From Notolepis coatsorum (lineage: Eukaryota; Chordata; Actinopteri; Aulopiformes; Paralepididae), in assembly GCA_963971535.1 (NCBI GenBank), contig OZ020589.1:72827520-72891519 (forward strand): DNA of 64,000 nt, read 5' to 3'. A program made the position numbers and the translations under genes. Positions 35,160 through 45,918 of this stretch are shown in pieces (position 1 is the stretch's first letter; every line of letters begins with the position of its first letter). The notes under the pieces are model-generated. The model saw nothing but the letters and a program-made list of their open reading frames with translations, made no database searches and was not told where the DNA came from.

Positions 35160-36382
35160 AGGCCATGTCCACACTAAAACGATTTTGGTCGTTTTAGGCA
35201 AAGTATTTGATCGTGTGCATCGTTCTGCCACACGGAACTGCGTTCTGGCAGCCTGAAGACGGTACTTTTTGATACCACCCTCCAGAGTGTGCAACTCTGG
35301 AGACGCCTGGAGACGCCCCCCGTTGCGTCACCATATTTACAAGCGATACGCGGCTTCTCCTGAACCGATGACGCGTTGGCCCACCTCTCCCTTACCCCGC
35401 ATGCGCAGACTCTCAGCCAACATCACAACAACAATGTAGTTGCGTTCGTGGTGCAGAAGCTATTGAGCCTGATCGGGCTATTGAGCCTGATCGGGCTTTT
35501 GCGGAAAACTGTTCCATAGCATACCCCTTCAGTTGATCATGACAAATCCTCTCTTACCTTGACGATTAAAAAGCCTCCATTTATTAAATAGTATTCCCAT
35601 GGCTGGTGTTGAGCTTAGCCAGCTAGCGTTGATGCTATCCAATGCTAACAACATTAGCTAAATACAATAGACGGGAGCATGTCTATGTTCCCCGGGTCCT
35701 ATGTTCCCCGGGTTCTATGTTCCCCGCTTTGATTGATTGATTGATTGAAAATGTTAGACCACCAGCCCTGATTCCAAACTCTAACCTTAACCAGTTCGAA
35801 AGAGGGCCTAAGCTTAACCGTTCGAAACAAGGCGGACATTAATAATTAATAAAATAATTAAGATTTATAAAATGTTCAATCTATTAATCAATCAAAGCGG
35901 GGAACATAGAACCCGGGGACCATAGGACCTGGGGAACATAGGGATGATCCCCAATAGACAGTGGTATCCTGAGGTAACGTTAAATACAGACAACGTTTGC
36001 TAGTCGAAAGGACTGGACACACACACGGACAAGTTAAACATCAATCAATTAATTTATTACAACACAGGTAGTTTGAGCTGTGGTCTCTCTCTCTCTCTCC
36101 ACTCCCGAAGTACGTTGCGCTGTGTCTCTGGAAAAGTAGGTCAGCTCATTTCACTTCTTCTGTTTTTATTGGCGGTATAGGTAGGAGCAGGTAGGTGCCA
36201 ACTGCGCATTCTCCATTCTTCTTCTCTGCTTTTGGTGTTTTTTTGCGGCAGCGTTTCAGCGGTTCAGTGTTCTCATTAGGACGCACTAGTTATTTTCAAA
36301 CGATTTCGTGTTCACGGAAAACTTTTTTTAAATGAAAACGAAACAGACAAACATCGTTTTAGTGTGGACATGGCCTCAGATA
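35160..36382. mobile_element. hAT-like element with GGCCATGTCCACACTAAAACG ends
   Basis: The left terminus and the reverse complement of the right terminus share GGCCATGTCCACACTAAAAC. The flanks ATACGTTCTCA and ATACATTCTCA are nearly identical, but the exact duplication is ambiguous. A second copy begins at about 39950 and matches its right half in inverse orientation. A foldback element at 35673-35951 interrupts it. No transposase frame. Confidence 0.65.
35673..35951. mobile_element. Foldback element with TATGTTCCCCGGG arms
   Basis: The inverted arms of about 65 bp each contain CTATGTTCCCCGGGT repeated two to three times and end in CGCTTTGATTGATT. An 8-bp duplication CAATAGAC flanks the element (35665-35672 and 35952-35959). 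A related sequence at 40243-40255, read on the other strand, has a single copy and no insert, so it is an empty site. The centre carries a fragment of the CTAACCTTAACC family. Confidence 0.82.
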
Positions 36383-36744
36383 CATTCTCACAAAACTTGT
36401 GAATGAAATGTGTTACATTCCATTTGTAGAGGCAATTAGGCACTGTCTTTAGTCTGTGTATGCGAGGGAACATTTATGATGCAGGCTCGATTTCAAGGGA
36501 GAGATGGTATTTCCCAGAATGCACTGCAAACCTTTCGCAAATCTAAAGAAAAAGAAAATGGCGGAGCGGTACCAGTAATTTAGAAAAAAATATACAGTCA
36601 ACTGGAATATGTTGGTTTTTTACACATATGTTGCATTATGTAATTGGTTTGTCATGACAAACCAATAAAAAATCATGAATTAACCGGTGGTTATCCTATA
36701 ACCCTAGTTATATGATTACTGGCGAAGCGTCTCGCTTCGCCTAT
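36383..36744. other. Non-coding; shared repeat end and a short hairpin
   Basis: Bases 36590-36660 match, inverted, 54430-54497 and 56936-57012. A perfect 9-bp stem GGCGAAGCG / CGCTTCGCC with a TCT loop lies at 36720-36740. No gene. Confidence 0.5.
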
Positions 36745-36985
36745 GGGATTGATTGATTGGAAATTTTATTAACAGATTGCAGAATGGGTACAATACAGTA
36801 CGGCTCACACAATTGTTAAGGGGATGCAGACCAGAGAAAGACTTTCGTCTTGTTTACATCAGGGTCCCCCATTTTCAATTCATCATAACATTTATGACAT
36901 ACAGATAAACTGTTACATCCAGATATTTATGACATACAAGATATACAAATTTACAATACTGTTTAAGAGACAGAGTTTCTAAAAG
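36745..36985 (-). mobile_element. LINE-A 3' end
   Basis: GATTGATTGATTGG tail, then TTATTAACAGATTGCAGAA, TGGGTACAATACAGTACGG and AGGGTCCCCCATTTTC as in the other LINE-A copies. Only 3' UTR is left. Confidence 0.8.
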
Positions 36986-37589
36986 AGAGATACATTTGAG
37001 GGGGGGGAAAACAGATTGCTTCTTGGCCCTGTTTCAAGAAATGTATTTTCTACAATTGTTAATATTTGCAGTGGATTTGTATTCTCTTTACATATAAATG
37101 CGAATTACTAGAATTTATATCAAGAGAACCTAGAAGTAAAAAGTGAATATACACTACTGTAGCGACTATCCTGATGTCCTGGTAGACGCTCCGTTGGGTG
37201 CGGGGATGCCTCGTCTTTGACGCGCAATTTAGAAAATACACATTGTCGAGTCTGTGTCACCTGCCGTTGGGTGAAGTTCCCATTTAATTCAAGTATTTAG
37301 CATAATACAAGTGATGAGTCAAACAATAATTACTTCATAATGCTGTTACTAATATTTAAACCGAGCGAGGGTACGTGCGTGTGTTCATGCGGTAAAAACC
37401 GTGAGATCTCTCCGTCACCCATACCTAGATACCTTGATTGACAAGCCTACACCTGTGCCTTTATTCAAAACATATGCGCTCCGTGCTGCCACCCAGTGCT
37501 CCGTGCTGCCACCCAGTGATGAACTTAACAAACTACAAACTAAGCACAAAAACCATCAAATAGCTCCTACAACTACCACTACCAGTACC
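36986..37589. other. Non-coding, no feature recognised
   Basis: Apart from a G run at 37001-37008 and a short tandem CCGTGCTGCCACCCAGTG (37480-37517, two copies), I see nothing here. Confidence 0.4.
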
Positions 37590-38042
37590 ATGTAATACAC
37601 TGTATTAACCTGCAATACCATGTTGTACCCTGTACTACCATGGTCATATTCTGTTGTATCATGTAGTACCTCCAATGTAAATTACCCAGTATGGTTGTCA
37701 ATATCCCAGTGTACCCAACCCCCCCCACCCAACCTCCTCCAATGTACAGTTTCTACGTCAAATGTATATACTCCCTTTTCTTGACTCCTTCTGTATCACA
37801 AACAGTACTGTATTTGCAAATCTGGTATGTCATAAATGTATAGATGTAGCAGTACTGACTATCTGTATGTCATGTATGTCATATATGTCCTGATGAATTG
37901 AAAATGGGGGACCCTGGTGTAAACAAGACGAAAGTCTTTCTCTGGTCTGCATCCCCTTAACAATTGTGTGTATTGAGCTGTACTGTATTGTACCCATTCT
38001 GCAATCTGTTAATAAAGTTTTCAATCAATCAATCAATCAATC
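37590..38042 (+). mobile_element. LINE-A 3' UTR with AATC tail
   Basis: Plus-strand copy ending TTTCAATCAATCAATCAATC. Contains GAAAATGGGGGACCCTGG and CTGCATCCCCTTAACAATTG, the signature of this family. The upstream limit is approximate. Confidence 0.75.
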
Positions 38043-38076
38043 AGTACGCTATACTGCCATGTAGTACCATGCAATC

Positions 38077-38686
38077 CAGTGGTTCCCAAAGTTGGGGTCG
38101 CGACCCAAATGTGGGCCGCGAGCAGCCACGGGTGGGCCGCGAGATGATTTAAAAAAAAATAAAAAAATATTAAAAAAAATAATTTTTTTTTTTAATTTTT
38201 TTTTTTTTTAATTTTTTAATTTAAAATTTTTTTTTCAGGCCACTGAACTTAGAAGCAGGCCAGGACAGTGTTTCTAGTTGTATTCTAAAATTCTATTCTA
38301 TTGTATTCTAAAATGTGACTATATGGTTTTATATTAACTTAATAAATAAACAAAAACGAAAAATCTACTTATTTCAACGAACATTTCAAACTAAATAACA
38401 GATTATGCACATAAAACGCTGAAAACAACCGAAGCAACAATAGTATTTTAATGAGGCTATTATTATTATCATTATTATTTTGCAACAAGTTAGCCCTCTC
38501 ATAAATAGCACATATAAATGAATAACTAACTTGAACTAACTTAATAGGATTGAAGTGATATTTGGCTTAAAAAATTGGTCGCCTGGCAAAAAAAAAAAAA
38601 AAAAGCCAGACGATGTGCATTGGGCCGCGGCTCTCTGACGCCTTATTTTCTGGGCCCCGGCCTGAAAAGTTTGGGAACCCCTACTG
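38077..38686. mobile_element. Non-autonomous hAT element (CAGTGGTTCCCAAAG ends)
   Basis: Starts CAGTGGTTCCCAAAGTTGG and ends TTTGGGAACCCCTACTG. These inverted termini are typical of Charlie-like hATs. The interior is A/T-homopolymer-rich. I see no 8-bp duplication. Confidence 0.7.
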
Positions 38687-39124
38687 TATATGCTTTATTA
38701 TTGTCTCACCCATTCATTTTCTATTTAACTGACATACTGTATGAATATAGAGAACCTGACTAACATTTGATTAAACTTGTGCTACAAAATAACAACACAA
38801 AATGTCAAGAGTTTGATACCAAAAACCTTTTTATATACAAGCATAAACACTGAAGACATTCGTTAGAATTTACATGGTATGCAGAGCAAGCTTCATGGTC
38901 CTTCTGATGTAAGCTGCCTGTAAGTAATGTAAACAGTCGGCGTGTGGGTGAGTTGCGTCATTATGCTGTCGGCAACTGAGTGCTAGTGCTGTCCCATTTC
39001 GTAGTGCAATTCACCCCTTGTGGCTCAGCTCTGAAGGGTGACTCGAGGGGTAGGGCCAAGGGGTAGGGCCAAGCCGTAGGGCCAAGGGGAGGAATGGGAC
39101 GCAGCATAATACTATTGTAATACT

Positions 39125-39545
39125 GTTCGCCCCCCTCCTACATCTCAGACCTCCTATCCCCCTATTCCAACACCAGGTCCCTCAGGTCAGCCGATCAGAG
39201 GCTCCTGACAGTATAGACTGGAGGTCTAACCTTAAGCTCAGGGGGGGCCGTGCCTTTGCTGTCGCAGCCCCTGAACTGTGGAACAGCATCCCCACCTCCA
39301 TTAGGCTTGCCCCCTCGACAATGCCTTCAAGTCTAGACTCAAAACCCACTTCTACTCATTAGCATTTCCTGATTTACACTGACTCATGCCCTGTTTGCTT
39401 GTGTGTCCTCCTGTATAACTGAGATGTGATTGTTGTCTATATGTTGTCTAGATGTATGTGTATCTATCTACCCTCTGTACAGCACTTTGGTTGACATGTC
39501 TCATGTTTAAATGTGCTCTATAAATAAATCTGATTGATTGATTGT
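39125..39545 (+). mobile_element. L2-like LINE 3' end
   Basis: Decayed C-terminal RT codons (LRSADQRLLTVYRLE, LDNAFKSRLKTHFYS) followed by a 3' UTR ending ATGTGCTCTATAAATAAATC and a TGAT tail. The block order fits L2-type LINEs. Confidence 0.6.
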
Positions 39546-39949
39546 TAGCCATTAGCTATTTCCTGGATTATTCCGGACATGATGTCACATGAATGCAACA
39601 AGACATCTTTAGGAACAATTTTTCTAAGCCAAGTTCACTGAAATCGATATAAAAGACCCTAGAATTGTCTGTATTCATCCTATATTTTTCCCGACAGTGC
39701 AAACTGCTGTATAAAAGCAATAATACACTCGAAGCCGTGGTATTTCATGAATATTGCCATGGTTGTTCAAGCTTCGCTGTCATGCCTGCAGGCGCATCAC
39801 AGCCGTGGCAATATTCATGACATAAAAAATAGGGAAACAAGTCCAGGTACGCACTCCAGGTTTTTCATATTTATTGGCAGCCTGAAATCATATGACGTTA
39901 CGGTGTGAACACACCTTCTTCAGAATGGCTTGCATGAAGCATGAAGGGT

Positions 39950-40357
39950 AAGGCCTTGTCCAGACGAAAACGATTTTGATCTTTTTCGTTTTCATTTAGT
40001 TTTCATTTAAAAAAAGGTTTCCGTAAAAACGAAAACGTCTCAAGTTAATAAGTGCGTGCCACAAATTTACTAAATAAATGTCTTTTCTGTTTTAGACGTC
40101 GCTCTTTTATTTTGAAAACCCCCGACCCGAAGTGTTGTCGTTGTTTTCGATAACTTGAGCTAACTCAAAGGAGTGGAGAGAGAGACCGTGGCTCAAACTA
40201 CCTGTGTCCAAACGTTGTCTGTATTTAACTTTACCTCAGGATACCACTGTCTATTGTATTTAGTTGGTTAGCTATTTAGCTAATGTTGATCCATATCATT
40301 TTGAATAGCATCAATGCTAGCTGGCTGGCTACAGCTTTATTTACTAAAGTATGGAGG
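39950..40357. mobile_element. Truncated copy of the 35160-36382 hAT-like family
   Basis: Starts AAGGCCTTGTCCAGACGAAAACG. Bases 40180-40357 match the reverse complement of 35560-36070. It contains the empty site for the foldback element at about 40243-40255. LINE-A starts at about 40358, joining without its 5' end. Confidence 0.6.
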
Positions 40358-41244
40358 CTGGACCTACAAAAGGCCTTCGACACTGTCAATCACTCCATTC
40401 TGATTGACAAGCTAAAAGCAATTGGTTTTGATAGTCTATCAGTGAGCTGGATGCAATCCTACCTGGAGGGGAGAGAACAGATGGTGGAGGTAAACGGTAC
40501 CCTACCCCCCCCCCCCCTCCCAGTGAGCTGTGGTGTTCCACAAGGAAGCATACTAGGACCGCTACTGTTCCTAATTTATGCAAATGACATGTCGTCAGCT
40601 TGTGACTGCAACTTGTTCCTGTTCACGGATGACTCAGCCCTGCTGGTCTCTGACAAGAACAAGTTACAGGTTGAAAAAACCCTCAGCTCGGAACTAGGCA
40701 AAATCTGCACCTGGCTCGCTGACAACAAACTTTCATTACACCTGGGTAAAACAGAGTCCATTCTCTTCGGTTCAAATAACAAACTCAGCAAGGCCGACGG
40801 CTTCTCAGTTACAGTGGGTGACAATATTGTCACAAGGAAAGATGAAATTACATACCTAGGTTCCATCCTAGAGGCTAATCTTTCCTGTGACAAAATGGCA
40901 TCCAATGTAATAAAAAAAGTCAACCAACGAACTAGATTATTGTACCGGATCTCCTCTCTGGTAAACAAGAATACCCTGAAGACTCTGGCAAAAGCACTCA
41001 TTCAAGGGTACTACGACTATGCTTGCACCTCATGGTACCAAAGCACCTCAAAGGCGCTAAAAACAAAATTACAAACATCACAAAACAAACTGGTCAGACT
41101 ACTGCTTGACCTTACTCCTAGAACCCACCTCACCCCTGCCCACGTTGACAACCTAGGATGGCTTAGAGTAGACGACAGAGTACAGCAACTTGCAATGGGC
41201 CTGGTCTACAAGATACACTACACGACTAAGGTACCCATGTACAT
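40358..41244 (+). pseudogene. LINE-A reverse transcriptase (5'-truncated)
   Basis: An open RT stretch starting DLQKAFDTVNHSIL and continuing with VSCGVPQGSILGPLLFL, LFTDDSALLVS (the catalytic FADD is FTDD here), TYLGSILEANLSCDKM and PAHVDNLGWLRVDDRVQQ. It is better preserved than the copy at 19839-21705. At 41245 a Rex1-type LINE interrupts it. The frame stays open across the junction and together with 24 upstream hAT-derived codons gives a 1235-codon chimera (40283-43990). Confidence 0.85.
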
Positions 41245-44200
41245 TTGTTGTGGCCGTGGCCAAAGCCAGGAGACGCCGCGACGACGAGGGAAGAGAGCCG
41301 GGGTCCGGAACAGACTGAGGTCCAAACGACACAGAACCACATTGCCCAGCATATTGTTGGCCAATGTGCAATCGATAGGAAATAAACTGGACGACATCAG
41401 AGCACGGATCCAATTCCAGAGGGACATTCGGGATTGTAACGTCCTCTGTTTCACAGAAACTTGGCTGAGTCCAGATGTCCCGAATCACGCAATAGAACCG
41501 GCAGACCACTTCTTCGTTCTCCACAAGGACCGGACGGCAGAAGAGTTACTAAAGAAGAAAGGAGGCGGCATTGCCTTCATGATAAACAAGGAGTGGTGCG
41601 ATTTAGGCAACGCAAAGGAACTGTCTAACCACTGCTCCCCAGACCTGGAGTTTATCACGATAAAATGTCGACCCTTCTTCCTCCCAAGAGAGTTAACGTC
41701 CATCATCCTCATCGGAGTGTACATTCCACCACACGCGAACACTGGGGTCGCACTTTCAAAACTTCACGACGAGGTAAACAAACAACAGATAGCTAGCGTT
41801 GACGCTGCCATTGTGGTTCTGGGTGATTTCAACAGCGCGCATCTTAAAAAGGTGTTGCCGAATTTCTATCAGCATGTGACCTGTCCCACCAGAGGCGAGA
41901 ACATATTAGACCATGTATACTCGCAATTTAAGAATGGGTATAAGTCACAGGCTCTTAGTCCATTCGGTAAGTCCGATCACACCGCCATATTCCTTTTGCC
42001 AAAGTATAAACAAAGTCTCAAGCGAACGCCGGTGGTCTCGCGAGAGGTTAAGCGTTGGGCCGTGACGTCAGAGGAGTCACTCCAAGCTGCACTTGAATGC
42101 ACAGACTGGAGTGTATTCCGTGATAACACAGCCAATATTAACGAATACACTGAAACGGTGCTTGACTATGTCTGTACTCTGGTAGAAGAAACAATCCCCT
42201 CCACCACAATTAAAATCTACCCAAATCAAAAGCCCTGGGTAGACAAATCCGTCTGTGAGGCTCTGAAAGTGCGCACATCAGCATACAACACCGGGCTGGA
42301 GACAGGCAACATGGAAGAACACAAGATGGCAAGATACAACGTCAGGAGAGCAGTAATAGAGGCAAAACGGCGTTACAGGGATAAAGTTGAACTTCAGTTT
42401 GAACAGGCTGACTCTAGAGGCATGTGGCAGGGCCTCAGAACAATGACAGATTACAAAGGCACCTCCCTCAAACTGAACAGTGACATCTCCTTAGCAAATG
42501 ATCTCAATTCCTTCTATGCGAGGTTTGAGGCTGTGAATAAAAACACCAGCCTACAAACCACGGCAATGGGGGGGGGGTCTGCTGATGGAGACTCAGTGTT
42601 CAGGGTAACAGATCATGAGGTGAGACGGATCTTTAAAAAAGTGAATATCAGGAAGGCAGCAGGACCGGACGGCATCCCCGGCCGCGTCCTAAAAGTCTGT
42701 GCCGACCAACTGGCCCCGGTATTCACTGACATCTTCAACCTGTCCTTGGAACAGGCTGTCATCCCCACCTGTCTGCAGAAGTCCACCATCATCCCTGTAC
42801 CCAAAAAATCTACGCCCGCTTGCCTCAACGACTACCGCCCTGTAGCCCTCACCTCCATAGCCATGAAGTGCTTTGAGAAGCTAGTGAAGGGCTACATCTG
42901 TTCCTCCCTCCCCATCAACCTGGACCCTCTGCAATTTGCATATCGCCCCAACAGGTCCACGGAGGACGCCATAGCCCATGTGCTGCACACAGCAGCATCA
43001 CACCTGGACAAGAGGCAGGGGAACTATGGTAGAATGCTGTTCATCGACTACAGCTCAGCATTCAATACCATAGTCCCCTCCAAACTCATAGCCAAGCTCA
43101 GGGACCTGGGCTTGAACTATGACCTCTGCCAGTGGGTCTTGGACTTCCTGACGGGCAGACCCCAGGTGGTAAGAGCAGGCAACTGCACCTCCTCATCCAT
43201 CACGCTCAACATAGGGGCCCCCCAGGGCTGTGTTCTGAGCCCCCTCCTCTACTCCCTGTACACACATGACTGCGTAGCACAGCGGAACAACAACACCATC
43301 ATCAAATTTGCTGATGACACAGTAGTGGTGGGCCTGATCTCTGCCAACGACGAAAGGGCCTACCTGGAAGAGGTAGAGAACCTGTCACAGTGGTGTCAGG
43401 AGAACTGCCTCTCCCTGAACGTCAGCAAAACAAAAGAGATGATTGTGGACTTCAGGAGGTCGGGGGTCAAGGACTACAGCCCCCTCAGCATCGACGGGGC
43501 ACCGGTTGAGAGAGTGAACAGTTTCAAGTACCTCGGAGCCCACATATCCGAGGATTTGACATGGACCACACACATTGACAGTGTTGTGAAGAAGGCACGA
43601 CAACGCCTCTACTTCCTCAGGCGCCTAAGGAAGTTCCAAGTCAGTCAGAAGATCCTTAGGAACTTCTACTCATGCACAATAGAGAGCATCCTGACTGGCA
43701 ACATCACCTCCTGGTTTGGGAATAGCACTGCACAAGACCGTAGCAGACTACAAAGAGTGACACGTTCAGCCGAACGCACAATTGGAGGGGGGCTTCCCAC
43801 CCTCCAGAACATTTACAACAAGCGGTGCAAGGGGAAGGCTAAGAGAATTATTAAGGACTCGAGCCACCCGAACAACTGCCTCTTTGAACTGCTGCGGTCA
43901 GGCAAGCGATACCGGAGTCTTAAGGCGAGCACAGAAAGACTCAGAAGAAGCTTCTATCCCCAGGCCATCAGGCTGCTAAACAAACAATAAACACTATGCA
44001 ACAACCATCAAATGCACACAGCACACACACCCACACGCACACACTCACTTAAACAAACAACACACTGCAGCACCCACTCTCCACACTTTAGATCACACAA
44101 ACACACTTTATATTTATTGATAAAGGATTTGCACTACAACTCGTACACCTACTGTAAATTGTACCTAAATTGCACCCCATCCTATTTCTGCCTTGCACTA

Positions 44201-44465
44201 TATAGTATTGTATATTAGTACACTACACAGTATTGTTTATTATATGGTAACTCAGTTACGTCTATTCTGCATCAAACACTGTACATATGTCTATACTGAA
44301 CACTGTGACCTAATTTTTTTTTTACTTCTAATTTACATGCTATACTATGTTATTTTATTTCATACTTATCTTGTCTTGCACAGTCTCTGGAGCGTAACAG
44401 TAAGAAGCATTTTGTATAAAAGTATTCTGTACTTCTGTATGACAACTATTAAAGAAACTTGAAAC
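41245..44465 (+). mobile_element. Rex1/CR1-group LINE, nearly full length
   Basis: Inserted in LINE-A with TACAT duplicated (41240-41244, 44466-44470). Contains one long EN-RT frame and a 470-bp 3' UTR ending AAAGAAACTTGAAAC. No poly-A tail, in keeping with this group. A few N-terminal codons may be lacking. Confidence 0.85.
41246..43990 (+). CDS. Rex1-type endonuclease-reverse transcriptase
   Basis: A 914-codon uninterrupted frame with all expected domains. AP-endonuclease: LLANVQSIGNKLD, LCFTETWL (catalytic Glu), GVYIPPH, VVLGDFNSA and GKSDHTAIFL. RT: RKAAGPDGIPGRVLK, NDYRPVALTSIAMKCFEKLV, FIDYSSAFNTI, GAPQGCVLSPLLYSLYTHDC and the catalytic KFADDTVVVG. C-terminal region: FLRRLRKFQVSQKIL and ERLRRSFYPQAIRLLN. 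There is no start codon of its own at the truncation point; the frame enters from LINE-A. It would act in target-primed reverse transcription in the nucleus. This is the most intact coding region in the window and may still give an active enzyme. Confidence 0.9.
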   Translation, partial: CCGRGQSQETPRRRGKRAGVRNRLRSKRHRTTLPSILLANVQSIGNKLDDIRARIQFQRDIRDCNVLCFTETWLSPDVPNHAIEPADHFFVLHKDRTAEELLKKKGGGIAFMINKEWCDLGNAKELSNHCSPDLEFITIKCRPFFLPRELTSIILIGVYIPPHANTGVALSKLHDEVNKQQIASVDAAIVVLGDFNSAHLKKVLPNFYQHVTCPTRGENILDHVYSQFKNGYKSQALSPFGKSDHTAIFLLPKYKQSLKRTPVVSREVKRWAVTSEESLQAALECTDWSVFRDNTANINEYTETVLDYVCTLVEETIPSTTIKIYPNQKPWVDKSVCEALKVRTSAYNTGLETGNMEEHKMARYNVRRAVIEAKRRYRDKVELQFEQADSRGMWQGLRTMTDYKGTSLKLNSDISLANDLNSFYARFEAVNKNTSLQTTAMGGGSADGDSVFRVTDHEVRRIFKKVNIRKAAGPDGIPGRVLKVCADQLAPVFTDIFNLSLEQAVIPTCLQKSTIIPVPKKSTPACLNDYRPVALTSIAMKCFEKLVKGYICSSLPINLDPLQFAYRPNRSTEDAIAHVLHTAASHLDKRQGNYGRMLFIDYSSAFNTIVPSKLIAKLRDLGLNYDLCQWVLDFLTGRPQVVRAGNCTSSSITLNIGAPQGCVLSPLLYSLYTHDCVAQRNNNTIIKFADDTVVVGLISANDERAYLEEVENLSQWCQENCLSLNVSKTKEMIVDFRRSGVKDYSPLSIDGAPVERVNSFKYLGAHISEDLTWTTHIDSVVKKARQRLYFLRRLRKFQVSQKILRNFYSCTIESILTGNITSWFGNSTAQDRSRLQRVTRSAERTIGGGLPTLQNIYNKRCKGKAKRIIKDSSHPNNCLFELLRSGKRYRSLKASTERLRRSFYPQAIRLLNKQ

Positions 44466-44760
44466 TACATGTCAAAATACATCCCAAAGGTCAGTGAATA
44501 CCACGACCACAACACCAGAGGGACCACAAATCATGTTAAACCCAGATTCGGCTCAAACAAGGGACTAAACACGTTTCGCAATTATGCCACATCAATGTGG
44601 AACACCCTACCCACAGCGTAAAAGAATGTGAATCACTACCCACTTTTAAAACCACTCTCAAGGAGCACCTACAGGAGACTGCAATTCGAAACGGGCGCCT
44701 GTAAATGTCCTAACTCAACCCCCTCCAATGTAAATGTCCTAACCCAATAATACACGAGAC
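44466..44760 (+). pseudogene. LINE-A C-terminal end after the Rex1 insertion
   Basis: Resumes exactly where 41244 breaks off: MSKYIPKVSEYHDHNTRG-like codons, HVKPRFGSNKGLNTF and NYATSMWNTLP. A TAA-causing deletion lies near 44620. Then the start of the 3' UTR (CCTCCAATGTAAATGTCC); the true 3' end is missing. Confidence 0.8.
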
Positions 44761-45296
44761 CCTCTTCTTGGGACCAAGTAAGGTTTCGTCGATAATCCAA
44801 TGTACAGGCGTATGCTATGGAACAATATGTGCTTGGCTACTACTTGGGTTTTCAGAAATGTGACGCTAATCTCTAGCTAGTATCGTGTATTGCATCACAG
44901 TAGCCTCCCGATCTTTTCCTTCTCGGGCATGCAGTATCGTTATACCACATTGACTGGGGACACTGAGCAGCGTGGATTATGTGTTTTGGATATATAACGT
45001 TGGATCAATAAACACGATCAATATTTGGAATGGCGATCAGGAATTGGATTAATCTTTTTGCAGGACATCAGATGTGAGGTAAGGACGTTATGTTACGAAT
45101 CTTGGGTTAATCAGATGTTCCTTTCACCGTCATTGGAGCGCGTGTGTGTGTGTGCACTGACCAGGTCATGGATAATAGATTTTTCAGCCCGCTTCTCTAG
45201 CGTGCATAAGTACACATATACTATCGATAATCTAGCGTTTATTTGAAAACGATTCATAAATCAGCCGAAAAATGACAACGTGTTTTGTGTATTCCA
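44761..45296. other. Fragment related to the piggyBac-like element at 22536
   Basis: Bases 45015-45120 align with 22755-22870: CACGATC, ACTTGGAATGGCxATCAG, CTTTTTGCAG and GTAAGG blocks are kept. No gene. It interrupts the Penelope-like RT at about 45297. Confidence 0.45.
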
Positions 45297-45860
45297 CTAA
45301 AGGGCTATTATCGCGTAATTTTTCACCAATACATCAAGGAATGCTATGGAATTTGAATCATAATTCATAGTAAACTTAATAGTCTCTCTCTGAGAGTTGA
45401 GAAACAAGTGGAACTCTTCCAGAGTCTCTTTAGTGCCTGACCATACAAAAAATAAATCATCAATATACCTCCAATAGGCTTTAATCTGTCCAACATATGG
45501 ATTATTATTAAAAATACATTCAGACTCAAACTTCGACATAAAACAGTTGGCCATATTAACCGCTACTGGGCTGCCCATGGCTAGGCCTCTTTTCTGTAAA
45601 TAATATTGATCCTGAAAACTAAAATAATTCTTATTAAGGACTTCCTGAGTCAATGATATTAATGCCTCAGTAGAGGGATGTAGCTCTATTCTCTGATTCA
45701 AAAAAATTCTAGATGCACTTAACCCATCACTATGTGGGATGCTAGGATATAAACTAGAGACATCCATAGTACACCAAATATCAGTAGCTTCTATACTGCA
45801 CTCATACAGCTTACTTAGAAAGTCAGTAGTGTCCTTTAAATAACCAGGTTGTGCTGCAGC
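45297..45860 (-). pseudogene. Penelope-like RT, C-terminal half
   Basis: Encodes YLKDTTDFLSKL, WCTMDVSSLYPSIPHSDGL, GLAMGSPVAVNMANCF, the catalytic block YWRYIDDLFFVW and SIAFLDVLV. These are the hallmark motifs of Penelope-like elements. Downstream the frame is cut at 45297, so the thumb end and any GIY-YIG endonuclease are missing. The N-terminal half lies at 49807-50396. Bases 45861-45913 between this and the solo LTR are unassigned. Confidence 0.85.
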
Positions 45861-45918
45861 CAGTTCTTCACTTTGGCGACCACAGTCTTGCGCTGATTTA
45901 TGCCTCAGAGGACAGAGG

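Larger units (their letters stand above)
34888..39106. mobile_element. Candidate TIR element enclosing later insertions
   Basis: The left end reads TGCTGCATCCCAATTCTCCC then CTTGGCCCTACC; the reverse complement of the right end reads TGCTGCGTCCCATTCCTCCC then CTTGGCCCTACGG. The inverted match is about 35-45 bp. TA or TTA/TAA lies outside each end. Between are a hAT-like element, LINE-A ends and another hAT, so the original element would be shorter. They could also be two independent ends. Confidence 0.45.
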
